Shown here in pieces: positions 1-7,952 of a stretch of DNA of 64,000 nt (its first letter is position 1; each line of letters begins with the position of its first letter). The position numbers and the translations under genes were made by a program. Under the pieces are notes generated by a model. That model did no database searches. It was not told the origin of the DNA and saw only the letters and a program-made list of their open reading frames with translations. Origin of the DNA: Xanthomarina sp. F1114 (GTDB taxonomy: Bacteria; Bacteroidota; Bacteroidia; Flavobacteriales; Flavobacteriaceae). Where the stretch lies: contig NZ_JAPMLL010000004.1 of NCBI RefSeq assembly GCF_026410255.1, positions 1 to 64,000 of the forward strand, read 5' to 3'.

Positions 1-45
1 ATTAGCGCCGATGGTACTGCAGTTGTGGAAGAGTAGGTCATCGCC
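1..45 (+). rRNA. 5S ribosomal RNA, 3' end (partial)
   Basis: The window opens inside a 5S rRNA gene. The visible stretch has the GGTACTGC and GAGTAGGTCATCGCC pattern that closes Bacteroidetes 5S genes, and a strong Rho-independent terminator follows directly. The rest of an rRNA operon should lie just left of the window. The 3' boundary is placed by resemblance and may be off by a base or two. Confidence 0.88.
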
Positions 46-53
46 TTTTTTAG

Positions 54-90
54 AATCCCGATTCATTTTATTGAATCGGGATTTTTTTTT
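54..90 (+). terminator. Rho-independent terminator of the rRNA operon
   Basis: A perfect 12-bp inverted repeat (54-65 with 72-83) with a 6-nt loop is followed by an uninterrupted T tract to base 90. It lies 8 nt past the 5S 3' end, as expected for an rRNA operon terminator. Bases 91-382 after it hold no gene, tRNA or convincing regulatory site that I can see. Confidence 0.93.
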
Positions 91-382
91 GCATAATAAA
101 TGGGAAATGGAAGATTATGCCGTGTAAAGGAATACAAAACCAAAAGGGCAAATTATTTAGTATAATAAAGCTAAGAAAATAACGAGGAGCTCTGCATACC
201 ATCCTATTTCAGAAAGCTATACACTAATAACTGTGCATAAAGTTCCTTATTAAGGGATAACTATAGGAATAAATTTAAAGCAAAAGAGTCTTTTTAAAAA
301 GGACTTAATAAGAATAACATTTCTTCAGAAATCCATCATCAATAGAACCTACTACTGTATTATGAGTCTTTCTGAATGAGCA

Positions 383-766
383 CTATAAAGTTAGGGACCA
401 AGTGTGTTGAAGTTTTCTAAACTTCTTTAGTTCACTTCGAAGTATTGGAAGATAATCTTTACCATTGCTATTAGAGTTTTCTAATCTTCTACAATTTTTA
501 TATAATAAATTGGTTAATCGTTTAACAGAAGCTATGTGCTTGTGTTTTTTATCGCTATACCTTTCTAGTTCTGCTTTCTCTATTTCTGGTGCTAGAGATG
601 TAGATTGCTGTACTATATCTCCTGTAAAATAAATGTGTAAATCTTCTTTACCATCTGGTTTTAAATATGCCAAATCATGATTTAAATATGTCGAAATACT
701 TCGAGATATGGTGATGATTTCCATAGCCTTTTGATATATAGGCGAGTGGTATAAGTGTGTGGACAT
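383..766 (-). CDS. hypothetical helical protein, paralogue of the 1339-1833 gene
   Basis: This 127-residue protein is cytosolic, has no signal peptide or membrane segment, and is predicted by eye to be mostly helical and rich in Lys and Glu. Its N-terminal PIYQKAMEI and C-terminal YLPILRSELKKFRKLQHTW motifs match PIFLKAMEI and YLDLLRKEIEEFRILFAEW in the 164-residue product at 1339-1833, so the two are distant paralogues. The pattern resembles small four-helix-bundle (S23-like) proteins, but that link is inference. It is divergent from the Lrp gene across a 127-bp gap. The ATG start is supported by the conserved N-terminal motif. Function unknown. Confidence 0.75.
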   Translation of the reverse strand: MSTHLYHSPIYQKAMEIITISRSISTYLNHDLAYLKPDGKEDLHIYFTGDIVQQSTSLAPEIEKAELERYSDKKHKHIASVKRLTNLLYKNCRRLENSNSNGKDYLPILRSELKKFRKLQHTWSLTL

Positions 767-848
767 AATTAATACTAGTTTTTATAACAATTTTATCAAA
801 TTTACCAACTAGTTGTCATATTTAACTTTAGTTATTATGGTAAAACTG

Positions 849-856
849 TATATTTG
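849..856 (+). promoter_or_regulatory. putative -7 element (TATATTTG) of the Lrp gene
   Basis: TATATTTG fits the Bacteroidetes -7 consensus TAnnTTTG, 37 bp upstream of the Lrp/AsnC start. No clear TTG -33 element is seen at the usual spacing. The match is short, so support is moderate. Confidence 0.45.
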
Positions 857-893
857 CTTTAATTATTAACGTAGAATCTAATATTTCTTTAAT

Positions 894-1337
894 ATGAGTT
901 TAGATCAATTAAACTGGAAAATTTTGAAATGCTTACAGAGTAATTCAAGGCTATCTAACGCCGAAATTGGACGTCAAGTGGGAATTAGTTCTCCCGCTGT
1001 GTCGGAGAGAATTAAAAAAATGGAGGATTTAGGAATTATTCAAAATTACCATACAACGGTATCTCCTTTTGAAGTAGGCTATCAATTAAAAGCACTTATT
1101 ACGATTAGAGCATTTATGGGAATGTTAAAACCTTTTTTAGAAAAAGTTAAAACCTTTGATGAAGTTATCAACTGTTATCGTATTACAGGGAATGAGAATA
1201 TTGTAATGGAAGTAGTTTTAAAAAACCAGAAACATTTAGAAACCTTTATAGACCAATTAATTGTTTATGGAGAAACTAAAACTCAAATAGTTTTATCTCA
1301 TGTTATTAAACATAATCCGGTTAAACCTTTAAAATAG
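894..1337 (+). CDS. Lrp/AsnC family transcriptional regulator
   Basis: A 147-residue DNA-binding regulator with the standard family layout. Residues about 4-60 form the AsnC-type helix-turn-helix (LDQLNWKILKCLQ, SNAEIGRQVGISSPAVSERIKKME), and about 65-140 the RAM/effector domain. In this domain GNENIVMEVV corresponds to the usual G-x-YD segment, so the second position is N rather than the common Y/F-D. Length is typical. Members bind amino acids and control amino-acid metabolism or transport. It sits between two paralogous small genes on the opposite strand and head-to-tail with the MFS exporter region, which may be its targets (inference). Confidence 0.93.
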   Translation: MSLDQLNWKILKCLQSNSRLSNAEIGRQVGISSPAVSERIKKMEDLGIIQNYHTTVSPFEVGYQLKALITIRAFMGMLKPFLEKVKTFDEVINCYRITGNENIVMEVVLKNQKHLETFIDQLIVYGETKTQIVLSHVIKHNPVKPLK

Positions 1338-1338
1338 A

Positions 1339-1833
1339 CTATATGTTCTTGTCATTATAATCGATATCATCATTTGGGTCTATGTCATCATAATTTATAC
1401 CTGGAGGATTAAATAAACCCCAACGATCAATTATATAGTTCCAACAATTAAAAGATGCTACCCATTCGGCAAATAGTATTCTAAACTCTTCAATTTCTTT
1501 TCTTAATAGATCTAAGTATTCAATATCTTTATAACCGTGCATTTGTAGGCCACGAGCATCAGTGATAAGTTCTCTGGCTGCTTTTCTAATTATAGTAGCG
1601 TTTTCCATTTTAATGTCGTAAAGCATATCTTCATTTCCAGCTCCAGCAATTTTAGCAGGAATTATAAGTGAATTCTGTCTAAGATAATCTAGATTGCTTT
1701 TAATCAACTCTTCTTCCATCTTTTGTTCATATTCAATCTCGGAGTTTTCAACAGCTTTAATTATGTGATCAACTATTTTTTTTATTTCCATTGCTTTTAG
1801 AAATATTGGCAATTTCTCCCATTCTTGTTTCAT
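1339..1833 (-). CDS. hypothetical helical protein with acidic tail
   Basis: This 164-residue soluble protein is a paralogue of the 383-766 product (shared KAMEI near the N terminus and LRKEIEEFRxLxxEW near residue 120). Residues 1-130 look like a bundle of amphipathic helices. The last 20 or so residues are an Asp/Asn-rich tail (DDIDPNDDIDYNDKN) absent from the paralogue. Its stop lies 1 bp from the stop of the convergent Lrp gene, and its start lies 18 bp from the MFS stop, so it probably ends the MFS transcript. It resembles four-helix-bundle proteins, but no function can be assigned. Confidence 0.75.
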   Translation of the reverse strand: MKQEWEKLPIFLKAMEIKKIVDHIIKAVENSEIEYEQKMEEELIKSNLDYLRQNSLIIPAKIAGAGNEDMLYDIKMENATIIRKAARELITDARGLQMHGYKDIEYLDLLRKEIEEFRILFAEWVASFNCWNYIIDRWGLFNPPGINYDDIDPNDDIDYNDKNI

Positions 1834-1851
1834 CTAAGTAAATCTTTATTT

Positions 1852-3069
1852 TTACTTTAAATATAACTCATTTCTTGATTTCAAATAATATTTGAGGTAA
1901 TAAAGCAGGCCAACACATATGATACCTAAAGCTACCATTACAAGCCAGGTAGTATTAAAGCCAAAACTATCAACTAAATGAAGTCCTGCGTTGTGTCCGA
2001 AGATATGTGCCACAGAAAACGCAATTGTGTATAATGCCATATATTCTCCTTGATTTCCTTTTCGCGCTCGTTGCAGTGCAAAAGCGTTCGAAAATGGGAA
2101 GCTTATCATTTCGCCAAGAGTCATTAATAACATACCTATAACTAATATACCGACCCATGAGGTTAAATCTAAGACTAAAAAACTTATAAGTGTTAATAGA
2201 GCACCAAAGGCCATAAGCCCTGGTTTGGTGTACTTAGTACGTTCTAACCATTTAATAAGTGGCATTTCCAGAACGAAAATAAATAGACCATTTAGTCCTA
2301 AAAGTAAGCCGATTTCAAACTCGGTTAATTTATGGATGTCTTTATAATATAAAGGCATTGTGGAAAAGTATTGCAAAAAGATGATCCCGAACAAACTCAT
2401 TGCTAATAGAAAAATCCAAAAAGCTTTATCTTTATATGCGGATTGCGGATTTAAATTAATTACCGTATCTAATGTTTTTGCTTTTTTTGGATTTAGTACT
2501 TTAATTAGTAAGAGAGTTGCTAAAATACAAGTGATTCCATCGGCTATAAATAATCCTCGATAACTCAGACTCGTAATAATTAATCCTCCAATTGCCGGGC
2601 CTGCTGAAAACCCCAAGTTGATAGCTAAACGGATAAGCGTTACCGAACGTGTTTTGTTTTTTGGTTTGCTATAGGCGCTTAGTGCTACAAACATAGCAGG
2701 ACGAAACATATCTGCAACTAACATGATTATAAATATTCCTATACAAAAAGAGATAAAAGTGTTGAGAAACTGTAAGCCAATAAAAAGAAGTCCTGTGGTT
2801 AATAAACTTCTAACCATAACTTTATAATAACCAATTTTATCTGTTAACTTACCTCCTAACCAAGACCCAAAAACAGAGCCCAGACCAAAAGCAGACATAA
2901 CCCAACCCACTTGAGCAAAAGTGAAATGTAGACTTTCGGTCAGGTATAAGGATAGAAAAGGGATAACCATAGTTCCTGCTCTATTGATTAAAGTTACCAA
3001 AGCTAGCCACCAAACTTCAGGAGATAGCCCTTTAAAAGTGTTTATATAATTATCAAAAAGTGTTTTCAT
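1852..3069 (-). CDS. MFS transporter, probable drug/metabolite exporter
   Basis: A 405-residue inner-membrane protein with about 12 hydrophobic segments, typical of DHA-type major facilitator exporters. The loop after TM2 carries MFS motif A (GGKLTDKIGYYKVM, residues about 72-85). Substrate cannot be read from sequence. The gene is preceded on its own strand by a 13-codon open frame and a terminator-like hairpin only about 22 nt from the ATG, which suggests leader-peptide attenuation as known for several antibiotic exporters. The small helical gene at 1339 lies 18 bp downstream and is likely co-transcribed. Confidence 0.92.
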   Translation of the reverse strand: MKTLFDNYINTFKGLSPEVWWLALVTLINRAGTMVIPFLSLYLTESLHFTFAQVGWVMSAFGLGSVFGSWLGGKLTDKIGYYKVMVRSLLTTGLLFIGLQFLNTFISFCIGIFIIMLVADMFRPAMFVALSAYSKPKNKTRSVTLIRLAINLGFSAGPAIGGLIITSLSYRGLFIADGITCILATLLLIKVLNPKKAKTLDTVINLNPQSAYKDKAFWIFLLAMSLFGIIFLQYFSTMPLYYKDIHKLTEFEIGLLLGLNGLFIFVLEMPLIKWLERTKYTKPGLMAFGALLTLISFLVLDLTSWVGILVIGMLLMTLGEMISFPFSNAFALQRARKGNQGEYMALYTIAFSVAHIFGHNAGLHLVDSFGFNTTWLVMVALGIICVGLLYYLKYYLKSRNELYLK

Positions 3070-3091
3070 TTTTATGGATTCTAAAAAACTA

Positions 3092-3119
3092 AAAAGCCCA
3101 ACGATATTGTTGGACTTTT
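3092..3119 (-). terminator. terminator-like hairpin (putative attenuator) before the MFS gene
   Basis: On the minus strand an 11-bp stem (3119-3109 pairs with 3102-3092, 6-nt loop) is followed by a U-rich run. One pair is U-G in the minus RNA but A-C in the plus RNA, so the structure fits a minus-strand transcript. It sits about 22 nt before the MFS ATG with no minus-strand gene upstream to terminate, which is why an attenuator role is proposed. Confidence 0.6.
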
Positions 3120-3159
3120 ATATATAATTTGAATTGATAATTATATCCTTATTATACAT
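3118..3159 (-). CDS. putative 13-residue leader peptide of the MFS gene
   Basis: An ATG-initiated frame encodes MYNKDIIINSNYI. Its stop codon overlaps the first bases of the terminator-like hairpin 3092-3119. A ribosome paused at the end of this frame would cover the 5' arm of the hairpin and could prevent termination. This arrangement is what ribosome-mediated attenuators look like, but a 13-codon frame can also occur by chance, and no strong ribosome-binding sequence is seen. Confidence 0.4.
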   Translation of the reverse strand: MYNKDIIINSNYI

Positions 3160-3273
3160 TAGTTAACTCTTTGTTTCTTTAAAATAGATGACTGAATATT
3201 AGAGAAATTAATACAATGCTTTATTAATTCTTAATTTTACTGAATCAAAACTAAACAAAATAGTTTTAAGTTG

Positions 3274-3281
3274 TATTTTTG
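3274..3281 (+). promoter_or_regulatory. putative -7 element (TATTTTTG) of the DUF1684 gene
   Basis: TATTTTTG matches TAnnTTTG and ends 19 bp before the start codon, giving a short leader. No good -33 TTG is seen. Confidence 0.4.
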
Positions 3282-3300
3282 AAATGTAAAAAACATAAAA

Positions 3301-3903
3301 ATGAAACACTTCTTAAGCTTTTTTTTATTGCTTTCAGTTTTAAGCTGTACCCAAAAGAAACAGCCTATTTTAGGTGATACTGAATTTCAGAAAAATATGA
3401 ATGCCGATTTTAAAGACGCCACTAAATCGCCATTAAAAGCCAAAGACCGAAAAGGTTTTAAAGGTTTAGATTTTTTTAAGTATGATTCTGCCTATGTGGT
3501 CCAAGCTTCTTTTAAAAGAACGCCAGATGAAATTCCTTTTAAAATGAAAACTACAACAGATAGAATGCCGATGTACGTAAAATATGGAGTTGCAACTTTT
3601 GCGTTAAACGGACAGGAACATCAACTAAGTATCTATCAGAGTATGGATTTATTGAATGAAGAGGGATTTGAAGATTATCTGTTTTTACCATTTTTAGATA
3701 CAACAAACGGAGAAAGCACCTACGGAGGTGGAAGATATATAGAATGCGACATGCCTAATAACGGAATTATTGAAATTGACTTTAATACAGCGTACAACCC
3801 TTATTGTGCTTATAACGAAAAGTATTCTTGTCCAATAGTACCAAGAGAAAACTATTTAAGTGTTAAAGTAGAAGCAGGAGTAAAAGATTTTATCAAAAAG
3901 TAG
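3301..3903 (+). CDS. DUF1684 family lipoprotein
   Basis: A 200-residue protein with a type II signal peptide: hydrophobic residues 5-14 then LSC, lipidation at Cys16. The mature part has DUF1684 features: the FxxxMNADFKDATKSPL start, a central region around PMYVKYGVATF, and the C-terminal DFNTAYNPYCAYNEKYSCPIVPRENxL signature near residues 160-185. Members are widespread in Bacteroidetes and actinobacteria and have no established function. It is monocistronic, between the MFS leader region on the opposite strand and convergent crcB. Confidence 0.9.
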   Translation: MKHFLSFFLLLSVLSCTQKKQPILGDTEFQKNMNADFKDATKSPLKAKDRKGFKGLDFFKYDSAYVVQASFKRTPDEIPFKMKTTTDRMPMYVKYGVATFALNGQEHQLSIYQSMDLLNEEGFEDYLFLPFLDTTNGESTYGGGRYIECDMPNNGIIEIDFNTAYNPYCAYNEKYSCPIVPRENYLSVKVEAGVKDFIKK

Positions 3904-3945
3904 CTGATATTGTTGAATTTTATGGTTTTAAGAACGAGGTGTTAT

Positions 3946-4311
3946 TCATTTAACCAAATACATTCCTAAGAAAACCGCTAAAAAACCTAAAGCAAAAGTG
4001 GCAATGGTATAAATAGCAAAGCTCATAAAATCTCCAGTTTTAAGGAAGACGTGGTTTTCATAAGCAAAGGCAGAAAAAGTAGTAAAACCACCGCAAAACC
4101 CAGTAGCTAATAATAAGGTGTGATTTTGAGTTAATGCCTCATTTTTTGCTGCTAGTCCTAAAATTAAACCAATAAGTAAACTACCAAGAATGTTCGCTAA
4201 CATTGTGCCATAAGGGATTCCTGTAGCGTAACTGTTTAAATGTTTACTGAGAAGATATCTCAAAGCACTTCCAATACCACCACCAATAAACACCAGTAAA
4301 ATTTGTTTCAT
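3946..4311 (-). CDS. crcB: fluoride efflux channel CrcB/Fluc
   Basis: A 121-residue membrane protein with four hydrophobic helices. Fluc motifs are visible: GSALRYLLS near residue 14, ANILGSLLIG near 40, and the GFCGGFTTFSAFA signature around residues 71-83 that lines the pore and Na+ site. Fluc channels act as dual-topology dimers that lower cytosolic fluoride. Only one copy is seen, consistent with a homodimer. It lies 33 bp downstream of the SRPBCC gene on the same strand and may be co-transcribed. No fluoride riboswitch is evident in that 33-bp gap. Confidence 0.96.
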   Translation of the reverse strand: MKQILLVFIGGGIGSALRYLLSKHLNSYATGIPYGTMLANILGSLLIGLILGLAAKNEALTQNHTLLLATGFCGGFTTFSAFAYENHVFLKTGDFMSFAIYTIATFALGFLAVFLGMYLVK

Positions 4312-4344
4312 CTAATTAAGTTAATTTTTTTAATAGGATGCATA

Positions 4345-5367
4345 TTATTGATCTAAAGCCAGATATATTTCGGTAATCCAATTGGCAGGATTTGGAGTTT
4401 TTGTTGGGTCGGTTACATGGACTTCTAACATAGGTCCTTGATCTGATAACTGTAAGTTGTTTTCAGGAATATAATTCATAGCAGTATCCCAAGCTTCTTT
4501 TAAATTATTAGAATTTCCTTTTAGAGTCGTTTTTAAAGCTCTAAAAGGTTCTAATTGACCAGTTAAAATCTCACTTTCTAAACTTATAACTTGGTTGGTA
4601 GTAGGAACACAAGATGAAAACATTACAGCATTATTGTCTTCATCCCATTTGTGGTAGAGTACAAAAGGAGGACCGGCTGTTGTAATATTGTTTTTATTAA
4701 CATAGGACTCAACTTCAGATAACATAGCTTGTTTTACCGAATCAAAATTGTTCATTTTAGCAGAGGTTGTTTTGTATAGATAAAACCCTCCTCCACGTTG
4801 CGTAATATTATCTACTTTTATCGAATATACTTTCATTGAAGCCTGAATCACACTATCTAATTTCTCTAAACCCTTCTCTATATCTGGACCTATCATTTCA
4901 TCGAATCCTCCTGTAAAAATGGCATAAGCTTTAAGTTTAAAAGGAATGTTATCTGAACTTATTTTCCATGACACTTCCGTTTTGTTTTTATTTTTAGGAT
5001 TAAAATCCCAATGAACATCTGTAGATTGGAAATCTCCAAACTGCAATATTTGGTCTATAGAACTGTTTGAAGTTGTTTTAGTGGTTTTCATCTGTCCAGG
5101 ACCATCATCATTTACCCAAGCATAAGAACTTGCAATTCCACTTGTTTTATCTCCTAAAGTTACAACCGTTTCAGGGGCTTTTTCAATCCAAGGAGACCAT
5201 GCTTCCCAATTTTTAAAATCTATCACATTGTTATAGATAATTTCATTTGAAGCTTCCATAGTTTTGGTTCGCTTTACATCAAAGGAATTGGGCTGTACAG
5301 CAACGTATATTGTTAATCCAATAATAAAAATAAGTATTAAAAATAGTATGTATTTTATAGCTTTCAT
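4345..5367 (-). CDS. membrane-anchored SRPBCC / GyrI-like effector-binding domain protein
   Basis: A 340-residue protein with one N-terminal membrane helix (about 5-25), then a START-like SRPBCC (polyketide cyclase) domain at about 35-155 (NEIIYNNVIDFKNWEAWSPW, and a C-terminal GLEKLDSVI helix), and a GyrI-like/bacterial effector-binding domain at about 160-340. Both folds bind hydrophobic small molecules, but ligand and role are unknown. This two-domain arrangement is common in Bacteroidetes. It is divergent from the M49 peptidase gene, with a TACCTTTG -7 candidate on the minus strand at 5390-5397. Confidence 0.85.
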   Translation of the reverse strand: MKAIKYILFLILIFIIGLTIYVAVQPNSFDVKRTKTMEASNEIIYNNVIDFKNWEAWSPWIEKAPETVVTLGDKTSGIASSYAWVNDDGPGQMKTTKTTSNSSIDQILQFGDFQSTDVHWDFNPKNKNKTEVSWKISSDNIPFKLKAYAIFTGGFDEMIGPDIEKGLEKLDSVIQASMKVYSIKVDNITQRGGGFYLYKTTSAKMNNFDSVKQAMLSEVESYVNKNNITTAGPPFVLYHKWDEDNNAVMFSSCVPTTNQVISLESEILTGQLEPFRALKTTLKGNSNNLKEAWDTAMNYIPENNLQLSDQGPMLEVHVTDPTKTPNPANWITEIYLALDQ

Positions 5368-5389
5368 ATTAGGTTGTCTAGTTCTTATT

Positions 5390-5397
5390 CAAAGGTA
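5390..5397 (-). promoter_or_regulatory. putative -7 element (TACCTTTG) of the SRPBCC-crcB unit
   Basis: On the minus strand TACCTTTG fits TAnnTTTG, 22 bp before the SRPBCC start codon. It abuts the plus-strand promoter of the M49 gene, so the two divergent units share about 45 bp of control region. Confidence 0.45.
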
Positions 5398-5403
5398 ATC
5401 AAT

Positions 5404-5433
5404 TTTGTACTATCTTAATAAATGTTACATTTG
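5404..5433 (+). promoter_or_regulatory. putative promoter of the M49 peptidase gene
   Basis: TTTG at 5404-5407 and TACATTTG at 5426-5433 are separated by 18 bp, matching the Bacteroidetes -33/-7 arrangement. The predicted transcript start lies about 15 bp before the ATG. Confidence 0.6.
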
Positions 5434-5456
5434 TAATACACTAAAATAAATAAAAA

Positions 5457-7496
5457 ATGAAAGTTAAACATGTATTAGGCTTCGCTTTAGCCTTAACTGC
5501 TTTTGTGTCTTGTAAAGATGAAAAGAAGGAACCAGCTGTTAAAGTGGCAGAAGTGAAAGTAGAAAATGCCTTTGATTATAATGTAGAGCAATTTGCCGAC
5601 ATTAAAATGTTACGTTATCAAATTCCTGGTTGGGAAAACTTAACATTAAAAGAACAAAAATTAGTTTATTATTTAACCCAGGCAGGTTTGGCTGGAAGAG
5701 ATATAATTTGGGATCAGAATTACAGACATAATCTTAAAATTAGAAAAGCTTTAGAAGCTGTTTATACCAATTATTCTGGAGACAAAAATAGTGACGATTG
5801 GAATGCTTTCGAAATCTATTTAAAACGCGTATGGTTTAGCAATGGAATTCATCATCATTATTCAAACGATAAGTTGAAGCCAGAGTTTTCCCAAGAGTAT
5901 TTAAAAACCTTATTAACTGAAACTAATACAAGTTTAGAAGGCGAAGCTTTTGATGTTATTTTTAACGACTCTGATTCTAAAAAGGTAAATCAAGCTAAAG
6001 GAGTTGATAATGTAGCACTATCTGCTGTTAATTTTTATGGGCCAAATGTAACTAATGCAGATGTAGAGACATTTTATAAAAATAAAAAATCTCCAAATCC
6101 AGATAAGCCATTGTCTTTTGGATTAAATTCTAAATTGGTTAAAGAAAATGGTCAAGTAAGAGAATTAGTATATAAATCTGGAGGTTTATATGGTTCTGCT
6201 ATAGACGAAATTACTAAATGGTTGGAATTAGCACAAGGAGTTGCGGAAAACAAGGCTCAAGGAGATGCATTAGGTTTATTAATACAGTATTATAATACCG
6301 GAGATCTTCAAACTTGGGACGATTATAATGTAGCCTGGACTGCTGCCACAGATGGTAATGTAGATTATATAAATAGTTTTATTGAAGTTTATAACGACCC
6401 TTTAGGATATAGAGGTTCTTATGAAACTATAGTGCAAATTAACGACTTTGATATGTCTCAAAAAATGAAAGTCTTATCAGATAACGCGCAATGGTTTGAA
6501 GATAATTCGCCTTTAATGGAAGAGCACAAAAAGAAGAATGTAGTAGGTGTAACTTATAAGGTTGTTAATGTGGCTGGAGAAGCTGGAGACGCTTCACCTA
6601 GCACACCAATTGGTGTTAATTTACCAAACGCGAACTGGATTCGTGCAGCTGTTGGAAGTAAGTCTGTTTCTCTAGGAAATATTATTGAAGCTTATAATAA
6701 TGCAGGAAGCTCAGGACGTTTGCATGAATTTGTTAACGATGAAGAAGAGTTCCAACTAGAGGAAAAGTATGGACAAGTAGCAGATAAATTACACACAGCT
6801 TTACATGAAGTTATAGGGCATGCTTCGGGACAATTAAATCCAGGTGTTGGTGAGACCAAGGAAACACTTAAAAATTATGCATCTACTTTAGAGGAAGGTC
6901 GTGCAGATTTAGTGGGACTTTATTACTTATACAATCCGAAGTTACAAGAATTAGGCTTGGTTGACGATTGGAAAGCTATGGGAAAAGCAGCTTACGATGG
7001 TTATATTAGAAATGGTTTGATGACACAGCTAATTCGCTTAAACATAGGAGATGATGTTGAAGAGGCTCATATGAGAAACAGGCAATGGGTAAGTGCTTGG
7101 GTTTTTGAAAAAGGAAAAGCAGATAATGTGATTGAAAAAATTACTCGCGATGGAAAAACTTATTATAATATTACTGATTACGATAAGTTGCATGATTTAT
7201 TTGGACAATTATTACGTGAAACACAACGTATTAAATCTGAAGGAGATTACCAAGCTGTTGAAGATTTAGTAGAAACTTATGGCGTAAAAGTAAATCAAGA
7301 TTTACATGCTGAAATATTGGAGAGAAACAAGCAATTTACTGCTGCACCATATAGTGGATTTGTAAACCCTATCTTAGTTCCAGAAAAGGATGATAGTGGT
7401 GAAATTACTTCTATAAAAGTATTGCAACCAGAGTCTTTTCCTGGTCAGATGTTAGATTATAGCAAAAACTATAATTACCTTCCTGAGGTAAACTAA
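5457..7496 (+). CDS. dipeptidyl-peptidase 3 family (M49) zinc metallopeptidase, lipoprotein
   Basis: A 679-residue protein with an N-terminal lipoprotein-type signal (FALALTAFVSC, Cys about 20), so it is probably anchored in the periplasm. It carries the M49 zinc signature HEVIGH at residues 450-455 (eukaryotic DPP III has HELLGH) and the second motif EEGRAD at about 479-484 that supplies the third zinc ligand. Members release dipeptides from the N terminus of oligopeptides. Length fits the bacterial branch. It is monocistronic with its own promoter and terminator. Confidence 0.94.
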   Translation: MKVKHVLGFALALTAFVSCKDEKKEPAVKVAEVKVENAFDYNVEQFADIKMLRYQIPGWENLTLKEQKLVYYLTQAGLAGRDIIWDQNYRHNLKIRKALEAVYTNYSGDKNSDDWNAFEIYLKRVWFSNGIHHHYSNDKLKPEFSQEYLKTLLTETNTSLEGEAFDVIFNDSDSKKVNQAKGVDNVALSAVNFYGPNVTNADVETFYKNKKSPNPDKPLSFGLNSKLVKENGQVRELVYKSGGLYGSAIDEITKWLELAQGVAENKAQGDALGLLIQYYNTGDLQTWDDYNVAWTAATDGNVDYINSFIEVYNDPLGYRGSYETIVQINDFDMSQKMKVLSDNAQWFEDNSPLMEEHKKKNVVGVTYKVVNVAGEAGDASPSTPIGVNLPNANWIRAAVGSKSVSLGNIIEAYNNAGSSGRLHEFVNDEEEFQLEEKYGQVADKLHTALHEVIGHASGQLNPGVGETKETLKNYASTLEEGRADLVGLYYLYNPKLQELGLVDDWKAMGKAAYDGYIRNGLMTQLIRLNIGDDVEEAHMRNRQWVSAWVFEKGKADNVIEKITRDGKTYYNITDYDKLHDLFGQLLRETQRIKSEGDYQAVEDLVETYGVKVNQDLHAEILERNKQFTAAPYSGFVNPILVPEKDDSGEITSIKVLQPESFPGQMLDYSKNYNYLPEVN

Positions 7497-7516
7497 AATT
7501 ACAATTTACTTTAATT

Positions 7517-7553
7517 AAAAAGCCTTAACGTTAAAATCATTAAGGCTTTTTTT
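7517..7553 (+). terminator. Rho-independent terminator after the M49 gene
   Basis: An 11-bp perfect stem (7517-7527 with 7540-7550) with a 12-nt loop is followed by T residues, 20 bp past the peptidase stop codon. Confidence 0.85.
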
Positions 7554-7576
7554 GTTAGAAAATTTTACTGTTGAAT

Positions 7577-7651
7577 TTATTTGTTAATGCTAAATTTTAA
7601 AAGAATAAAATTTATAGCAAGTAGTAAAAGTAATATTAAAAATGAATTCAT
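7577..7651 (-). CDS. possible 24-residue hydrophobic peptide
   Basis: An ATG frame of 24 codons on the minus strand encodes a peptide that is almost one membrane helix: MNSF, a run of Leu/Ile/Ala/Phe, then KFSINK at the C terminus. It is the only structured-looking content of the 7554-7952 gap. No recognisable promoter or ribosome-binding site precedes it. AT-rich DNA often yields hydrophobic frames on its own, so this is only a candidate small membrane protein. Confidence 0.25.
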   Translation of the reverse strand: MNSFLILLLLLAINFILLKFSINK

Positions 7652-7952
7652 AATAAGTGATTTTTATTATACATCTTAAAACTATTGATTTGTCATCATC
7701 ATTTTAAGGTTAATTAGAATGTTAAACTCTTGGATTTACCTAATCTTAAAGAGATTTGGTTCATACAATAAACTAAAATTGAAAATAGAGAAATACCGTT
7801 TGGTTTATTTTAATTTATTAAGTTGTTTTATTATCAGCATCAATTCTTAGGTATACAGTTTATGTTAGTTACAAATAGTAATTAATAAAATTTAACTAGT
7901 GCTTTAAAAGTAATAGACCAAGTAATGAAATCTATAGCCAAGAAAAATTATT
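7652..7952. other. gene-free stretch
   Basis: About 300 bp of AT-rich sequence between the possible small peptide and the small membrane protein gene. I see no tRNA, repeat, hairpin with T tract or open frame worth annotating. Confidence 0.6.

Noticed and set aside
287-305. Hairpin-like AGTCTTTTT/AAAAAGGACT in the gap after the 5S gene
   Set aside because: One wobble pair and no proper T tract in either direction; too weak to call.
4312-4344. Fluoride riboswitch upstream of crcB
   Set aside because: Only 33 bp separate crcB from the upstream stop codon, too short for the aptamer.
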